The notes below the pieces were generated by a model, which had not been told where the DNA came from, did no database searches, and worked only from the letters and a program-made list of their open reading frames with translations. DNA of 64,000 nucleotides from Channa striata. Lineage: Eukaryota; Chordata; Actinopteri; Anabantiformes; Channidae. The translations under genes were made by a program, and so were the position numbers. Shown one piece after another: positions 13,748-25,500 of this stretch. The stretch lies in the NCBI GenBank assembly GCA_033026295.1, contig CM065180.1, positions 23,675,023 to 23,739,022 of the forward strand, read 5' to 3'. The first letter of the stretch is position 1. Every line of letters begins with the position of its first letter.

Positions 13748-14480
13748 GTTTTAATTCTTTAAATAAAATATAAATCATAAACTTATTTACTTTCACTGAA
13801 GTAGAGAGAGTCGTAAGTAGAAATTGTCGTGTGAGAGGCGGCAGCTGCCTTGTTGGTCATTTGTGAGATCAGAGACAGACAACGAGGTGGACACAAAGGT
13901 GGAACCCCACGTCCACGTCTGTGTATCATCATAAAGACTTCTACCAAATGACCAAGTGTAAACGGGTTTCGACGGGTTGAGGCCACTTGGTTTAAGGACA
14001 TTGAAGGACAAAGTGTCCAAGTATATAGAAGAAATGTAATGGGACTTTCAGCCGTTTCACTGGGCCGGTCACTGGTTCCATTTCCTGGTGGCCATCAGCA
14101 CATCAGCAGGCGACGGGCCCGGCTTTGCTTTCTGAGGACGACCGACTCTGCGAACAGCTCTGAACCTGATCCCCACATTCAGCCCACGTCGTGTGATACG
14201 ATGCCAAATAACATCGGTCAGATCAAGTCAGTGTGTTTGTTGTTCCAGCTTCATCTCCTCACTGAGCACTGAGAGGGGAAGTTCACACACACCCAGATCT
14301 CTCTTCAACGCTTCCCATCCCGCCCACATCCTGAGACGAGTCCCCGTGTGACACTCGGACGGGTTCACAATTCATCAAATGCATCTTAAAGCACCAGTCG
14401 GGAAACCGGAGGAGCTTCAGACTGATTTTGCTCGCTGGAATCGGTCCTCCTCTTTGTACCGGGTGGAGGGGGCTCACCTG

Positions 14481-14605
14481 AGCCACCAGGAGCTACTTGG
14501 GGCTCAGTGTGTTGCTCAAGGTAACAGAGTTGCAGCCAGGAAGAAGTGGGAATTGAACCGCTGACGCTGTTGCCTTCTAACAACAGAAAGTACAAACTGA
14601 GTCAC
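14481..14605. repeat. dispersed fish repeat fragment, tRNA-SINE-like
   Basis: Contains tgctcaagg, ggaattgaaccgc and a gccttctaac tail. This pattern (antisense B-box-like gaattgaacc) is typical of a widespread tRNA-derived fish repeat. Recognised by resemblance only. Confidence 0.45.
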
Positions 14606-15174
14606 GCACACGGCAACAGACACTCGTCCTCAATATTAATGCAGAACGCGAACCTGATCTGTGAGCAGTCTTACACTCGTTTGACCCCTCTGGAGGATTT
14701 TGCACTGGGCACTGCAGGAGCAGTGGATCAGGACCTGGTCCACCAGCCAGCACACATGGCCTCACGACTGGACTGGGCTCAGAATCTCGTATTTTTGTGT
14801 AAAACTCCCGCAGGAGCGAGTTAAGGGTTTTCCACCGATGCCAAAACCTCCCAGCTACAACAATAACATCTGCGGTTTGGATGAAACACGCCGATGATAT
14901 CACCCGTTCAGCAACGTGCCTGCACTCTAGCAACGTTACAGCCAGGCCTTATTGTGTGTGAAGTTTATCGAGGCTCCGCGTCCAACACAAATGACAGTCT
15001 GCGCCGGAGGGCCTGGCCGAAACTGGTGTTTTTATTCGTTTACGCCGAAAGATTTACTGTCACTTTCGTATGTCGCAACCACAACGTGAATTTATGGACG
15101 TCAGAGGTTCGAAAAGAGCTCAGATGCTTTAAGTAAATGATCACATTACAACAGGATAATAGTCAGTTAAAATC

Positions 15175-15290
15175 AGAGGTGGGATGTGTATTTCACGACA
15201 ATCCTGAGGGACGTCAGAGGAAAATGTTTACTTTTTACTTCACTGCATTGGTATTTTTTAAAATATTAAAATTCAAAGTTTAAAAATGCC
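15175..15290. repeat. fragment of a common teleost interspersed repeat
   Basis: The segment actttttacttcactgca followed by AT-rich sequence resembles the abundant fish repeat with tactttttactccactaca. Degenerate. Confidence 0.4.
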
Positions 15291-15699
15291 GGAAAAGAGT
15301 TTTCACGTTACACTGTTCACATGTTCTGAGCATTTCACATGGTTTATTACACCTGAAGGTGTAAAACACAAGAACTTTGAAATTATGAAATTAATTTCTA
15401 TGAAATGATGTTGTGTTTCGCCACACTGAGGTAAAATTATTATTTCATGAAGAAACTTTTTAAAAATAACGTTTAAACAGGGAATTTTTTTTGTGTATTT
15501 TTAGAGGCCCAATTTCAATAAATTACTATTTAAAGGATCTAATAATATATAGTAAATACACGGTACAGTACGGAAACCAACCGGCTTATCGTCAATAGCA
15601 GACGAATGACTGCACGTGTGGCACCATTAAAATCTACAGACTGACCCATGATACAACCCGTGTTATATCTTTACATACTCTACAAGTATTTTGAAAGCA

Positions 15700-15860
15700 G
15701 CGGTGCCCAGACCTGGTCCACAGCCTGGATCAGGTGGGTTCAGCCGGTCGGAAGGTGGGAGTGAAGTGAGTTGGTCTCTTCCGGCCGACTGAACCCACCT
15801 GATCCAGGTGATCAGCAGGGAGTGGTGGGCTGGACCGTGGGCGGAGAAGCGCTGCTGTAA
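15700..15860. mobile_element. palindromic MITE-like hairpin element
   Basis: Arms 15724-15754 and 15778-15808 are reverse complements at 29 of 31 positions, separated by a 23-nt loop. The motif cctgatccaggtgatc recurs at 26612-26627, indicating a dispersed family. The outer ends are only loosely similar, so limits are approximate. Confidence 0.7.
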
Positions 15861-17015
15861 AGACAAACTGGGCCTGTTTACAGCTTAAAAACCTACTGGA
15901 CAAATAACTGACAATATTTTTAACTATATGCTTCATCAAGTTCATTGCAGGGAGAACATTTAGTTTTGAGTGAAGCAAACTCACACAAAAAGCTCTTCCT
16001 GAGTGATTCTGAGTGGCCTGCTGTAAAGTTGGACGTTTGGACGTAGAAATAGAATTCCTTTCCTTCCAGTGTCAGTAAGTTTGCATGTCTCGTTTAAAGT
16101 AAAATCATCTAATTCGAAAAAGTCTGAAATACGTGGCATCAAACGTACCAGGACCCCACAGTGTCGGATCAAACAAATGAAATGAATGACACGTTCTGAT
16201 TATAAGAGGAATAAAGAACTTAAACTGCCATTTCACGTGGGTTCTATCCTTCTTCTTCTTTTTTTTACACAGCTTTATTTCAAATGAATTAAATTTCAGT
16301 TCTATCAGGCTGCTCAAAAAACCAAACACGCATCAACACTTTTCATTACAGCCGTCAAAAACAAAAAAGGTAAAAAAATCACCAAACAAAAATAAAAACC
16401 ACAAAAGCCACATTGCTCCTTTCATGTTTCATTAAATATATTCATTTGTGATAAACATAATATATTAGTATTACAAGACATTACACAACCATTTGCAAGG
16501 AACAAAGCTAAACAACATTTACAGGCGGATGTGTGGACGGATCAGAGAGCAGAGGCACCGTCCTGCAAACACCCGCTGGCAGAGGCGCCTACAGTGAGAT
16601 GCGCAGGCAAATATGAAAAATCCATCTGACATTCATTCACTTTGTTCTATTTATTGAGCTCCTAGGACTCCAAACTGGTTACGTTCACATGGAGATAGTT
16701 TTAGTTAATGTTTAACAAAGTACAAACAGTAATACTATACAGCTATAAAACACGTAGACAATCGGAGACGACGCCTTTTTGTCGAGTACCACGTCCTAAT
16801 AAAGGAATCCAGTCTCTCTGAGGTGACGGACATTTGACGCACAGTTTGCTGAACGCACTGTACAACACACACGTGTGATATTTCATCACTCCACAGGTTA
16901 TTCTCCCACAACACTGAATACCGTGTACACAATTCACAATCATGGTTAGCTATCAGTCAGCGACAGGAAATAGCGAGCATGCAGGGTGTCAGTGGTATGA
17001 TAGGCGGACTTTCTC

Positions 17016-17021
17016 TTTATT
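17016..17021 (-). terminator. candidate ntn1 polyadenylation signal
   Basis: First AATAAA downstream of the ntn1 stop on the minus strand (plus-strand tttatt), which would give a 3' UTR of roughly 0.9 kb. Further copies at 16650-16655 and 16274-16279 could be alternative ends. A hexamer alone is weak evidence. Confidence 0.25.
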
Positions 17022-17937
17022 CAATGAAGTCACACTTCATGGGTTCAGTCTCTCTGACATTTAGTCGTCGTCGACTCGGAGTCGTTGGTAGTTGTGGCAA
17101 ATTCGTCAGGGCGGCGTCGACCAGAAACCTCGGTGACACAGTCTGGTCCAGACGGGGACGCGTGTCCGTTTTTTCTTGAGGGATAAAACATATCTAATAT
17201 GTTCGTAAACTTCTAGTAAAATAAGTGCATGGTCGACACGTCTACTCTACGTCTAGCTGATGCTACGGCATCCTCCACTAACAGGACGTCTACGTGTGCA
17301 CGTGTGGTTACCTACATCGCAGAGGTCACAAACGAATCGCTAAGCGCCGAGCGTTTGATGACATCATCATACAGAGTGAGGAGAGGATCATCATGGCGTT
17401 CTGGTCCCACAATGACGAGGTAACACTCGAGTATGAGCAGGGAGCTCTCAGGCACAGATGGCACTCCGAGACCACGGGGAGGAACGATTTCACAATGTTG
17501 CGGCTGTTGTTGGAAAAGTTTCTCCTCGATTTTGGCAGGTTGCGCGAGCAACGTCTGACACGAGGGGAGTCGCTCGGTGGCATGTCTTTGCAAAGCACAG
17601 TGGACGCAGATCCTCGGAAAACACACTTGGCTGTAAATGATACAGTAGATGCGTTGGGGCATCGTGGGTAACACAGTCGCGATGTGACAAATCTGTAACT
17701 TCAGGTGCAAACTCTGCAATTACACAACAAAACAAACCTTGAATGACAAACAGAACAACTGTTGAATGAGCTCCTTCACAAAAGTTCCTAAAAATCACTA
17801 ATGTCGTCGCTCCACCTCCGAGCAGCAGCACTCAGTCTTTCACTTTTTACTCTTCCAGTTTGTTTTTTCCTCTTCCTAAAATCCATCCCAGTAGGCGTTT
17901 TTTGTCTCCACCTCCCTTCAATCCCCCGCAGCTACTT

Positions 17938-18257
17938 TTAGCACTTTCCCCTTTTGTCTCGCTGCTGGAACTTCCTCAGTCGGCGGCCCCACAGGTCCTT
18001 CCAAGGGATCAGGAGACTTCCTTTGTCCGCCACCACACCGCTCTGCCCGGGGGAGTCGTCGTCTGTGCCCAGGAGCAGGTACTTCCTCCCGGGCTTTATC
18101 TTAGGGCACTTGCAGGCCACGTCCTTGGCGCGCACCCACAGCAGCTGGTCTCCGCGGCGGATGCGATGCTCACCTTGTTTGTAGACAGAAATTATGTTGA
18201 CGGTGAACTTCCACCACTCGCCCGCTTTGTCTCCTTTCAGAACGTGCACTTGGACAG
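17938..18257 (-). CDS. ntn1: ntn1 coding exon 6: NTR domain and stop
   Basis: 320 nt, with acceptor gttccccccag|ct (AG at 18259-18258). It encodes residues 496-601, beginning AVQVHVLKGDKAGEWWKF and containing RIRRGDQLLW (RGD kept), ACKCPKIKPGRKYLLLG and RRLRKFQQRDKRGKC. Stop is TAA (17940-17938). It is followed in frame by AAG and TAG, so the usual three-residue basic tail is absent. Confidence 0.97.
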
Positions 18258-19496
18258 CTGGGGGGAACAAACGAGAAGCAGAGCTTAAATCACAGACACA
18301 AACACGCTCGTGTCATAAACCAATGACTTCAAAACTGGCCGAATTCATTGGGAATCAGCCCAAACCTGAACAACACACGTGGCAAATGATCCATAAAAGC
18401 AGTAAGTTGTGTGTCCAGTTCAGATAGTTGGAAACATCCATTGTCTGTAAACGCTTAGTCTGTTTCAGGTCTGGGACCGTTTGATGCCATTGGAAAACAG
18501 TGACTAAGGGACACAGATAACACACAGGGTACTTAAGTCCTCACAGTGGAACCCTGGTCTCCTGTGGAAAAGTCCTGTCTTCTTGTACCATCCACCACCC
18601 TATGAAAATTTGTCATTTCTGAACTACATCGTTGCTTTGGACGTCAAATGTTGAAGCGTCAGGGTTTCCCTCGTAATCCCAGAGCATCAATAACTGCGTC
18701 AGCAGGCAAAACACAGAGCCGCACGTTGGTCAGGACTGACAACGTGCCGAAGCAGTTCACCCAAGACTGTGTTACATCACGTCGGTTGAGCAGGAAGGTG
18801 GAGGTGGAACAATCCCTGTGGCTTGGAGCCGTTTTAAGAAAAGTCACAAAGATTAAAGCCAGTATCACAAAGACTATTTCCAACGTGTTTAATAGTCTAC
18901 GAATGACACTGGCCGAAAACCACCGTATTTGTTTGTGTCTGTCAGAGACTAGAAATCCGTGACAGGTGTTTTAGTGTGTCCAGTCTATTCTTGAAGGTCT
19001 TCAGGCGTGTCCCCAATACCAGTGTCTGCCAGTGTCTCTCATCACTTCTCAACACTTTCATAGAACATCGTGTAAAATGTCGACTAAAAGCAGCTTTTTA
19101 AAGCCGACCCAGAAAACACGACTTTGCGTCTTTGTGTCACTGGTGCCTCCCCTCATCTCTGACCTCTGACCTTTAATCATTGTGTTCCTGCGCATACTCA
19201 CTATTGCAGCAACAGTTGCCATAGCTCTGCCTGTGTGGACACAAAGGATTCTGGCAGAGAACATCTGAGAACGCGCCTCCGAGTGAAGGGGCTGAAGCTC
19301 TTTCTTTGGGCGACTTTACTGAGTTTCAGGAGTTAGAGCAATTTCTGCAAAAATAAATCTGCCCAAAGAAAAACCAGACATGGACAACTAACACGTCACT
19401 GAACAAAGCAAAGATCCCCTGGATTGTCTGTGCAGCGAACTACAGCTATGGAGCTAATCTTTGCTTGAAGTGGTTTCAGCCAGGAATGTGCTATTA

Positions 19497-19527
<31 letters not shown>

Positions 19528-22500
19528 GTGGGGGGGTTGATAATTAATCTAATCTGGAGTCGACTGGATTAGATGATGGAAAACACTTCAGAGGTCAAAA
19601 ATACGTTTCTAAAAATGCACTTTAATAGTCTTTGTGTCATCGATGTGGTGCGTGTTTGCTGCAAAATGACGATGTGTTTTTGTTGACAATAATCAATAAT
19701 TGGTCCTTGAATAAATGTTTTTCTCCTGGTTCGCTCCTGATAGCTCCGTGGGCTAGCCTTTTCCGTGCTAATTCCGGCCGCACATTTCTGTGTTCATCGG
19801 TCGTCCCTCATCGCTGCCAAGGATCAGGAAGAGTGGACTGTTTGAGTGTGTGTGTCGGTGCATGGTGTGAGCAAATTGCACACAATTTCAGAAGAAAGGA
19901 GGTTTGTTGGGCTGAGTAGAGCGGGCTCTCACAGCCCTGCCATTCACTGCAGCCCTCTCCTTCATCCAGACACATAAAGGGTGTGCGAGGACGGGGGTGC
20001 GAAGGAGGGGCCACTATTTGTCTTCCCAGCCACAGAAAAAGTTCCAGGAGAATCGGGATGTGTTTGCGACCTCATGAGCTATCCGGGTTCTGCTCCCAGA
20101 GCCTCATCCAACTTCTCAGCGTGAGAATCCAGCGGAGGTAGCGCTCTCCTCCTCGAGGCCGAGCGGACTCGGTTACAGCGTCCAGGGCCCGTTTCTCTCA
20201 AGTACGTTCTCAGTGTGTGCGGCGTATTTAAACACAAATGCGCACACACCTTCTGCCACTCGCTTTGAGCTAAAGAGCCGGCGGGGCATGGGAGCGCCGG
20301 GTCAAACAGTCTATTAGGAAACAGCGCACAGACAGCGGCGGAGAAGAGTGAGATGATGCTGCGCTCGCACAATGGCTGCCCACCGAGCCCGAGCTTCCCA
20401 CTGGGTTTATCGTCTTTGGGCAGCGTGCGGCGGCTTGACACCGCATGCCACCGACAGGCGAGGGCTAATGAAATTAGAGCCTGCCTAATTACCGCACTAA
20501 GGCCCCTGTCCCCTCTGGTTATCAGCGGAGTGAATGATCGGGGACCCGCTACCCTTTAGGGAGCGCAGAGGGGTGGCCCGGGATGTCGGGCCGGGGAGGG
20601 GGCGCGCTGCCTTTGAGCACTATCCCAGAACGTCGGCAAACACGCGGCTCTTTGATTCATTGTCATCCTGCTGGGGGGCAGAGGGAGGGTACGTGTGTGC
20701 AGAGGAGGGTGTCAGGCGAGAATATAATCCCTTTGTGTCCGCCGTCTCCGTAGATACGGCAACGACAAAACACAAAAATCGAATAAACAAAACATATTTC
20801 TCCCTCTCCCTCTCGGGTGGCAGTCCGTCTGCCTAATTTACCACCTGTTTGTGTCCCGAGGAATGCTCTGTGTTTAAACAGAGGGCCCCTTCCCGTGACC
20901 CCCGGGGGCCGAGTGCATCGCCGCTCACACTCGGGGGCTGTGGCCCCCTGAAGCACAGAGAAAAGCCCCAGAAAAGCAAGGCGACAGGCCTGAGAAACGA
21001 ATCAGAGGAGGCGTAGAGGGAATGCACGCTAAGCAATGATGCCTGGATCATCTGCTTCCAGACTCTTTTGAGGAACTTCAGAGAAAACCAACAGGAACCG
21101 CCCTGCTCTGCTCCAACGAGCCGGACTGATTTATAGGTGCAGGGCCCGTCTCGGTTCTGGTGATTAAGATTTGAGTCGATGGAAACATGAATCATGGCTG
21201 TGTTTGGCTTTCTTGCAAAATGCAGCAAATGGCCTAAATTACTGTCAGTGGAACTGTACGAGCAAATAAAATATTTTCAGTTGGATGCTGATTAAAGCGC
21301 CCAAAGCTGCTTCAAACGAAAAGGAGTCGACATTAGGTTGAACTTTTATTACAACTGCAATCTGACTGGTATTCTAGTTAATAATTGGGAGGTATTCGAA
21401 AAGCTGCTATTGATACAAACTGATGCTTGTTGTCTCTTAGTAAATCAGTGCAGAGAATGTTGTTTAAAAATGGCTGTGATAAAACGGGACCACATTGAAA
21501 AAGTTAACAATCTCCTCATAATGCATATTTACGTAGGTTTCTTTTTACGTAGATACGTTTTGCTCTTGAAAAATGCAGGTGAACTTGTGATTTCTAGGAT
21601 TTCCAAACAGAAAGGAAGACCGAGCCTTTAACTATCAAGCTCCCCAACATCTATATTGCACAATGTGCAAATACTGCCCCCCCCCAACCTGACCAGTAGG
21701 ATTGTCTATTCGCTCCCACTCACCACAGCTGGTTGAGGCAGGTGGCCGATATCTCTATGCCTGGTTCTGTTGGACGTTTCTTCTGCTAAAGGGAGTTTTT
21801 CCTTCGCACAGTCGCCTCGTGCTGCTCAACAGCGAGTTGTGGGGTTTACATTACAAACTACAAGCAGATAGGTCTGGACTCTGCAGGATGAATTGAACCC
21901 CGCTGTTCCAAAACATAATCCCTACTCTGGTGTTTTGACTATGATGATGGAGAGTACGTTGGTCTACATTCTCCCATTGGGGTTCAGTTGGATCGAGATC
22001 TGGTGACTGCAACAGTCATAGCTTATGATTCATATTTTCATTTTCATAAAACCACTGAGTCACTCTTTGTGTCCTGGATGCAAGCATCTGTTATTTTTCC
22101 GCACTCATTTATTCAGGCTTTGCTTTAATTTGTTACCCATCTGTTCGTCAGCCGCCTGTTATGTTGAAGACATGTTGGTGGAAATTTATATTAATAATTG
22201 CAGTTCTGTGTATTTTTTGTGCAGTTTGCATTTCAGAGGTCATTACTTCAGATGCACTCGTTTCAGCCTCGTTCCTTTTTTTGAACAGTAACAAGATGAT
22301 AGGGCGAGTTTGCTTTTCCACAGGCTTCGTTACATAACAACATACCTCTGCATATCGATCCCATACAACTGTGGCAGCCTGCAGAGTCTCTTCAGGACTA
22401 ACGGCACCTAACCACGACTGGTCCAACGTATCTGTGCTTGTCATGACCGTAGATGGCTATTACGTTTGGCTACTAAATGAGCAGTTTTCAACTGTACAAC

Positions 22501-25500
22501 AAACTTTAATTGGTGGCGCTCACGATATCTGGCCCCCAGTCCTGATGAAAGCAGATCTCCACTGGAACCAAAAGAGACGTATCTTTAATTGTCTCAAAGC
22601 AAGAAACCGTTTCAGTCCTGGGACTGTCTTGGTGGTAAAGGCGTCTCAGGGACTTCAGCCTCTCTGCGTCACTTGATCCTCTTAAAGGGAAACACCCGAG
22701 CTGATTTGTTTGCTTTAACTGAAGCTCAACCTGACTTTCTGCCTGTCTTCAACACTGCACCTGGTTGCGCCCTGTATACACAAACGCCGGTGGTCCAGAA
22801 AATTGCATAAAGCTCATTGGACACATTAACGGCGTCCACATTTGGACCTGCACCTTTTTAAACAAAAATTGGGCCCCAGTCTCCGCTTTAGAGCTACTTG
22901 GGCAGTTACTCGAGACGAAAACGAGAGACCAAAACACCTACGACGTGATCAGACTAACGATATGCTCCGACATAAAATGAGCAGTTAAATTTGACAGAAC
23001 TTTGGCTGACAGCCGCACGTCTTCACATGCTCAGGTGTCCCTGACTTTAAAATGATCCTCTCTGGATCGTGTTTATAAAAACTTGGTCCACATCAGACAG
23101 AATCGATATGCTTTCAGATGAGTGTGTGTTAGTGAACATGACCTGTTCCTGAAACCCGGAGAGCAGCAGCAGCAGAGTGTGTGTTGGCTCCGCTCGCCAT
23201 CTGATTAATTGAGATGTTTGACCACTTGACCGCTGGCTGACATCTGGCAACGCACATTCCTGCTGATTGGACCCACTCACCAAAGTCTTTTTTACAGTAC
23301 TTCTTCATAGTGATCTTCATCTTTCCTTTAGATGCCTTGCAGTGAGATTCACAATCTGGGGAAAAAAAGCGAGAGGGAAAGGAAGAGTCACAGTTAGAAA
23401 TCGTCCTCCTGCAAAGAATAAAAATCTTCCTACAACACCAGCAATACGTCTCAGCGTCATGAGGTCAGGCTCCCGCTGAACGTGTTCACACTCTTTGTGG
23501 CCTCGGGGTGTTAAAGACGCTGTGCCACTGTTGGATGGATTAAAGCCTGCACAGATTCTCCCGGGCCTGTCAACACGCTTCTGCTTCCCGCCTCCCGTCA
23601 TGTCCGCTCCAGCCCTCGTCACTGTCCTGCTGTGTATTGTGTGAGCACCGAGGGCTGCAGAAGTCGACCCGGCACAAAAGAAGGTCACGGGGGGAAATTA
23701 ACTAGTGACCTGCTGAAAATTAGCGAGGACCCTTTGCAGAGAGAGCGAACGCTCGAAGCCCAGCTGAGGCTAAAACGTTCCGCGGCCCCCCGAGAAAGAT
23801 GCTCACAGACTTGTGTGCTCGCACTGGGGTTAGCGTGTCAGAGGGCATTATTGATGGCCGCGGCTGCGGCGCTGTCACTGAGCCAGGTAGCTTTTGTAAT
23901 GAGGGAGCTGGTTGTGGGACCGGAGGCCAAACCGAAAATTGAATTCATTTGTTCCCTCCACTTTCCACTGACTGACACAAATTGGAACCAGATCATCTCT
24001 GAGTGTTGACCGCCCCCCCTCCCCAAACCCTGCCTCTCCCAGAGCAATAAGCCTTTTCTTATTGGGGGGGTGGGAAAGCTGGGCTGGGCAGCCTGAAGAG
24101 AAAGGAGGGGGCAGTTGAGAGAGGTGGGGGGGCCTTTCAGCTAGCCTGAATATGGACAAACTTCATTATTTCTTCCAGCCCTCTGTCCAGTCTTCCCCTT
24201 TCTTCCCCATTATGCTCCGTGTGAATGAGGTTGCCTGGGTAATGATGGGGGAAGAAAAAAACGCCCCTCTCCTCCCTCTCAAAAAAAAAAAAAAAGTGGT
24301 TTGGGAGGTGGGCTGAGGATCGAATTCATGTATGTAGAGAAAGCATTTCTGCTGGAATGCCTGGCTGATTTCTGCAGTGCGCACGGAGGAAATCTCAAAG
24401 TAAATGACGAGTCCATATCGAGCACGCCTGATTTCCATGTAAATAAAGTTGCGAGGCCGAGGGGGGGCTCTTTATCTTTTCCTTGCCCTCGGGGGCCTTC
24501 ATCATACCTCTCTTTGATAGCTGACGTTGCCCATTAGCCCCTTGCTGCGATCGCCGCAGTGGGCCATCACACCCACGGCTCTCATTAAGGTCCAATGTCC
24601 TGCTGCGAGGACAAACGCCCCCTTTGTGAGTCCCTGTGGCAGTGGCACGTTCGTTCTGCTGGGACCACACTGCTCCTAATTTGGAGGGTGGTGTCTGTGC
24701 GGAGTTTCTGACAGAAGTCCAGAATCCTCACAGCCTCGCCAGCGACTATAGTAGGAAACGGGACTCGGAGCATAGCTCCGTCGAGGCGGAGGCGCCACTC
24801 TCGTCAGACGCTGATCGATGGTCACGATGAAAAATGAGTCATATAATGTAACTTAGTGAATGTGGTATCAGAAATAATCAATGGTGTTCAACGAATCGCA
24901 ATGAAGAAATGCTCAAAATGTTGCTACAAAAGTATTTATTCTACAAATACTTGAAGTACCAAAGCACTTTTTATGCCAAATCTCCATTTTCCCATCAGTG
25001 AATGTAATTGTGGATTATATTTCTTGATGCATTAATTTGATGAAAATCAAAGCTGTTTCGGGACAAGAAACAGCTAAAGTAACAGGTTTACAGCCCGTGT
25101 GCTCCTGGTGTACAGGCAGATTCTGGGAAGCTGCAGGCATGTCGTACTGTGGCACTGTGTCAGTAGCACAAGCTGCCAGAGCAGGGGAACAACGGGGTCA
25201 GGAAAGGGCTTCGGTGCCGGAGCAGCCAGCCTTGATTGAAATACAAACTGGTGCAAATGAAGCATGTAATCAGATTAGGGCTGCGGCCCTGGGGAGGCTG
25301 CCGGGCGGGCTGGGAATACAGGCAACGAGGCCACTGGGAGCACTGGCAAAATATCTGCAGTTTCCATCAGACCTCAGTGACTGGAAAAACATGCACGTGT
25401 GGACAAAGACGTATCGCCGCACAGCAGGACGTGCGTCACTCACCTGACGGCTCCTCGTAGCTGCTGTAAGTCGCTGTGGGAGACGCAGCCGGGATCTCTG

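Larger units (their letters stand above)
13756..17937. other. proximal ntn1 3' flank / 3' UTR
   Basis: Should contain the ntn1 3' UTR immediately below 17938. Several AT-rich segments and candidate AATAAA signals on the minus strand occur. Open frames at 16979-17720 on both strands have no protein resemblance. Confidence 0.5.
18258..23280 (-). other. ntn1 intron between coding exons 5 and 6
   Basis: 5.0 kb. Holds a GT microsatellite (19499), a candidate conserved non-coding block (20090-21240) and a LINE 3'-tail fragment (21715). No exon found. Confidence 0.8.
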
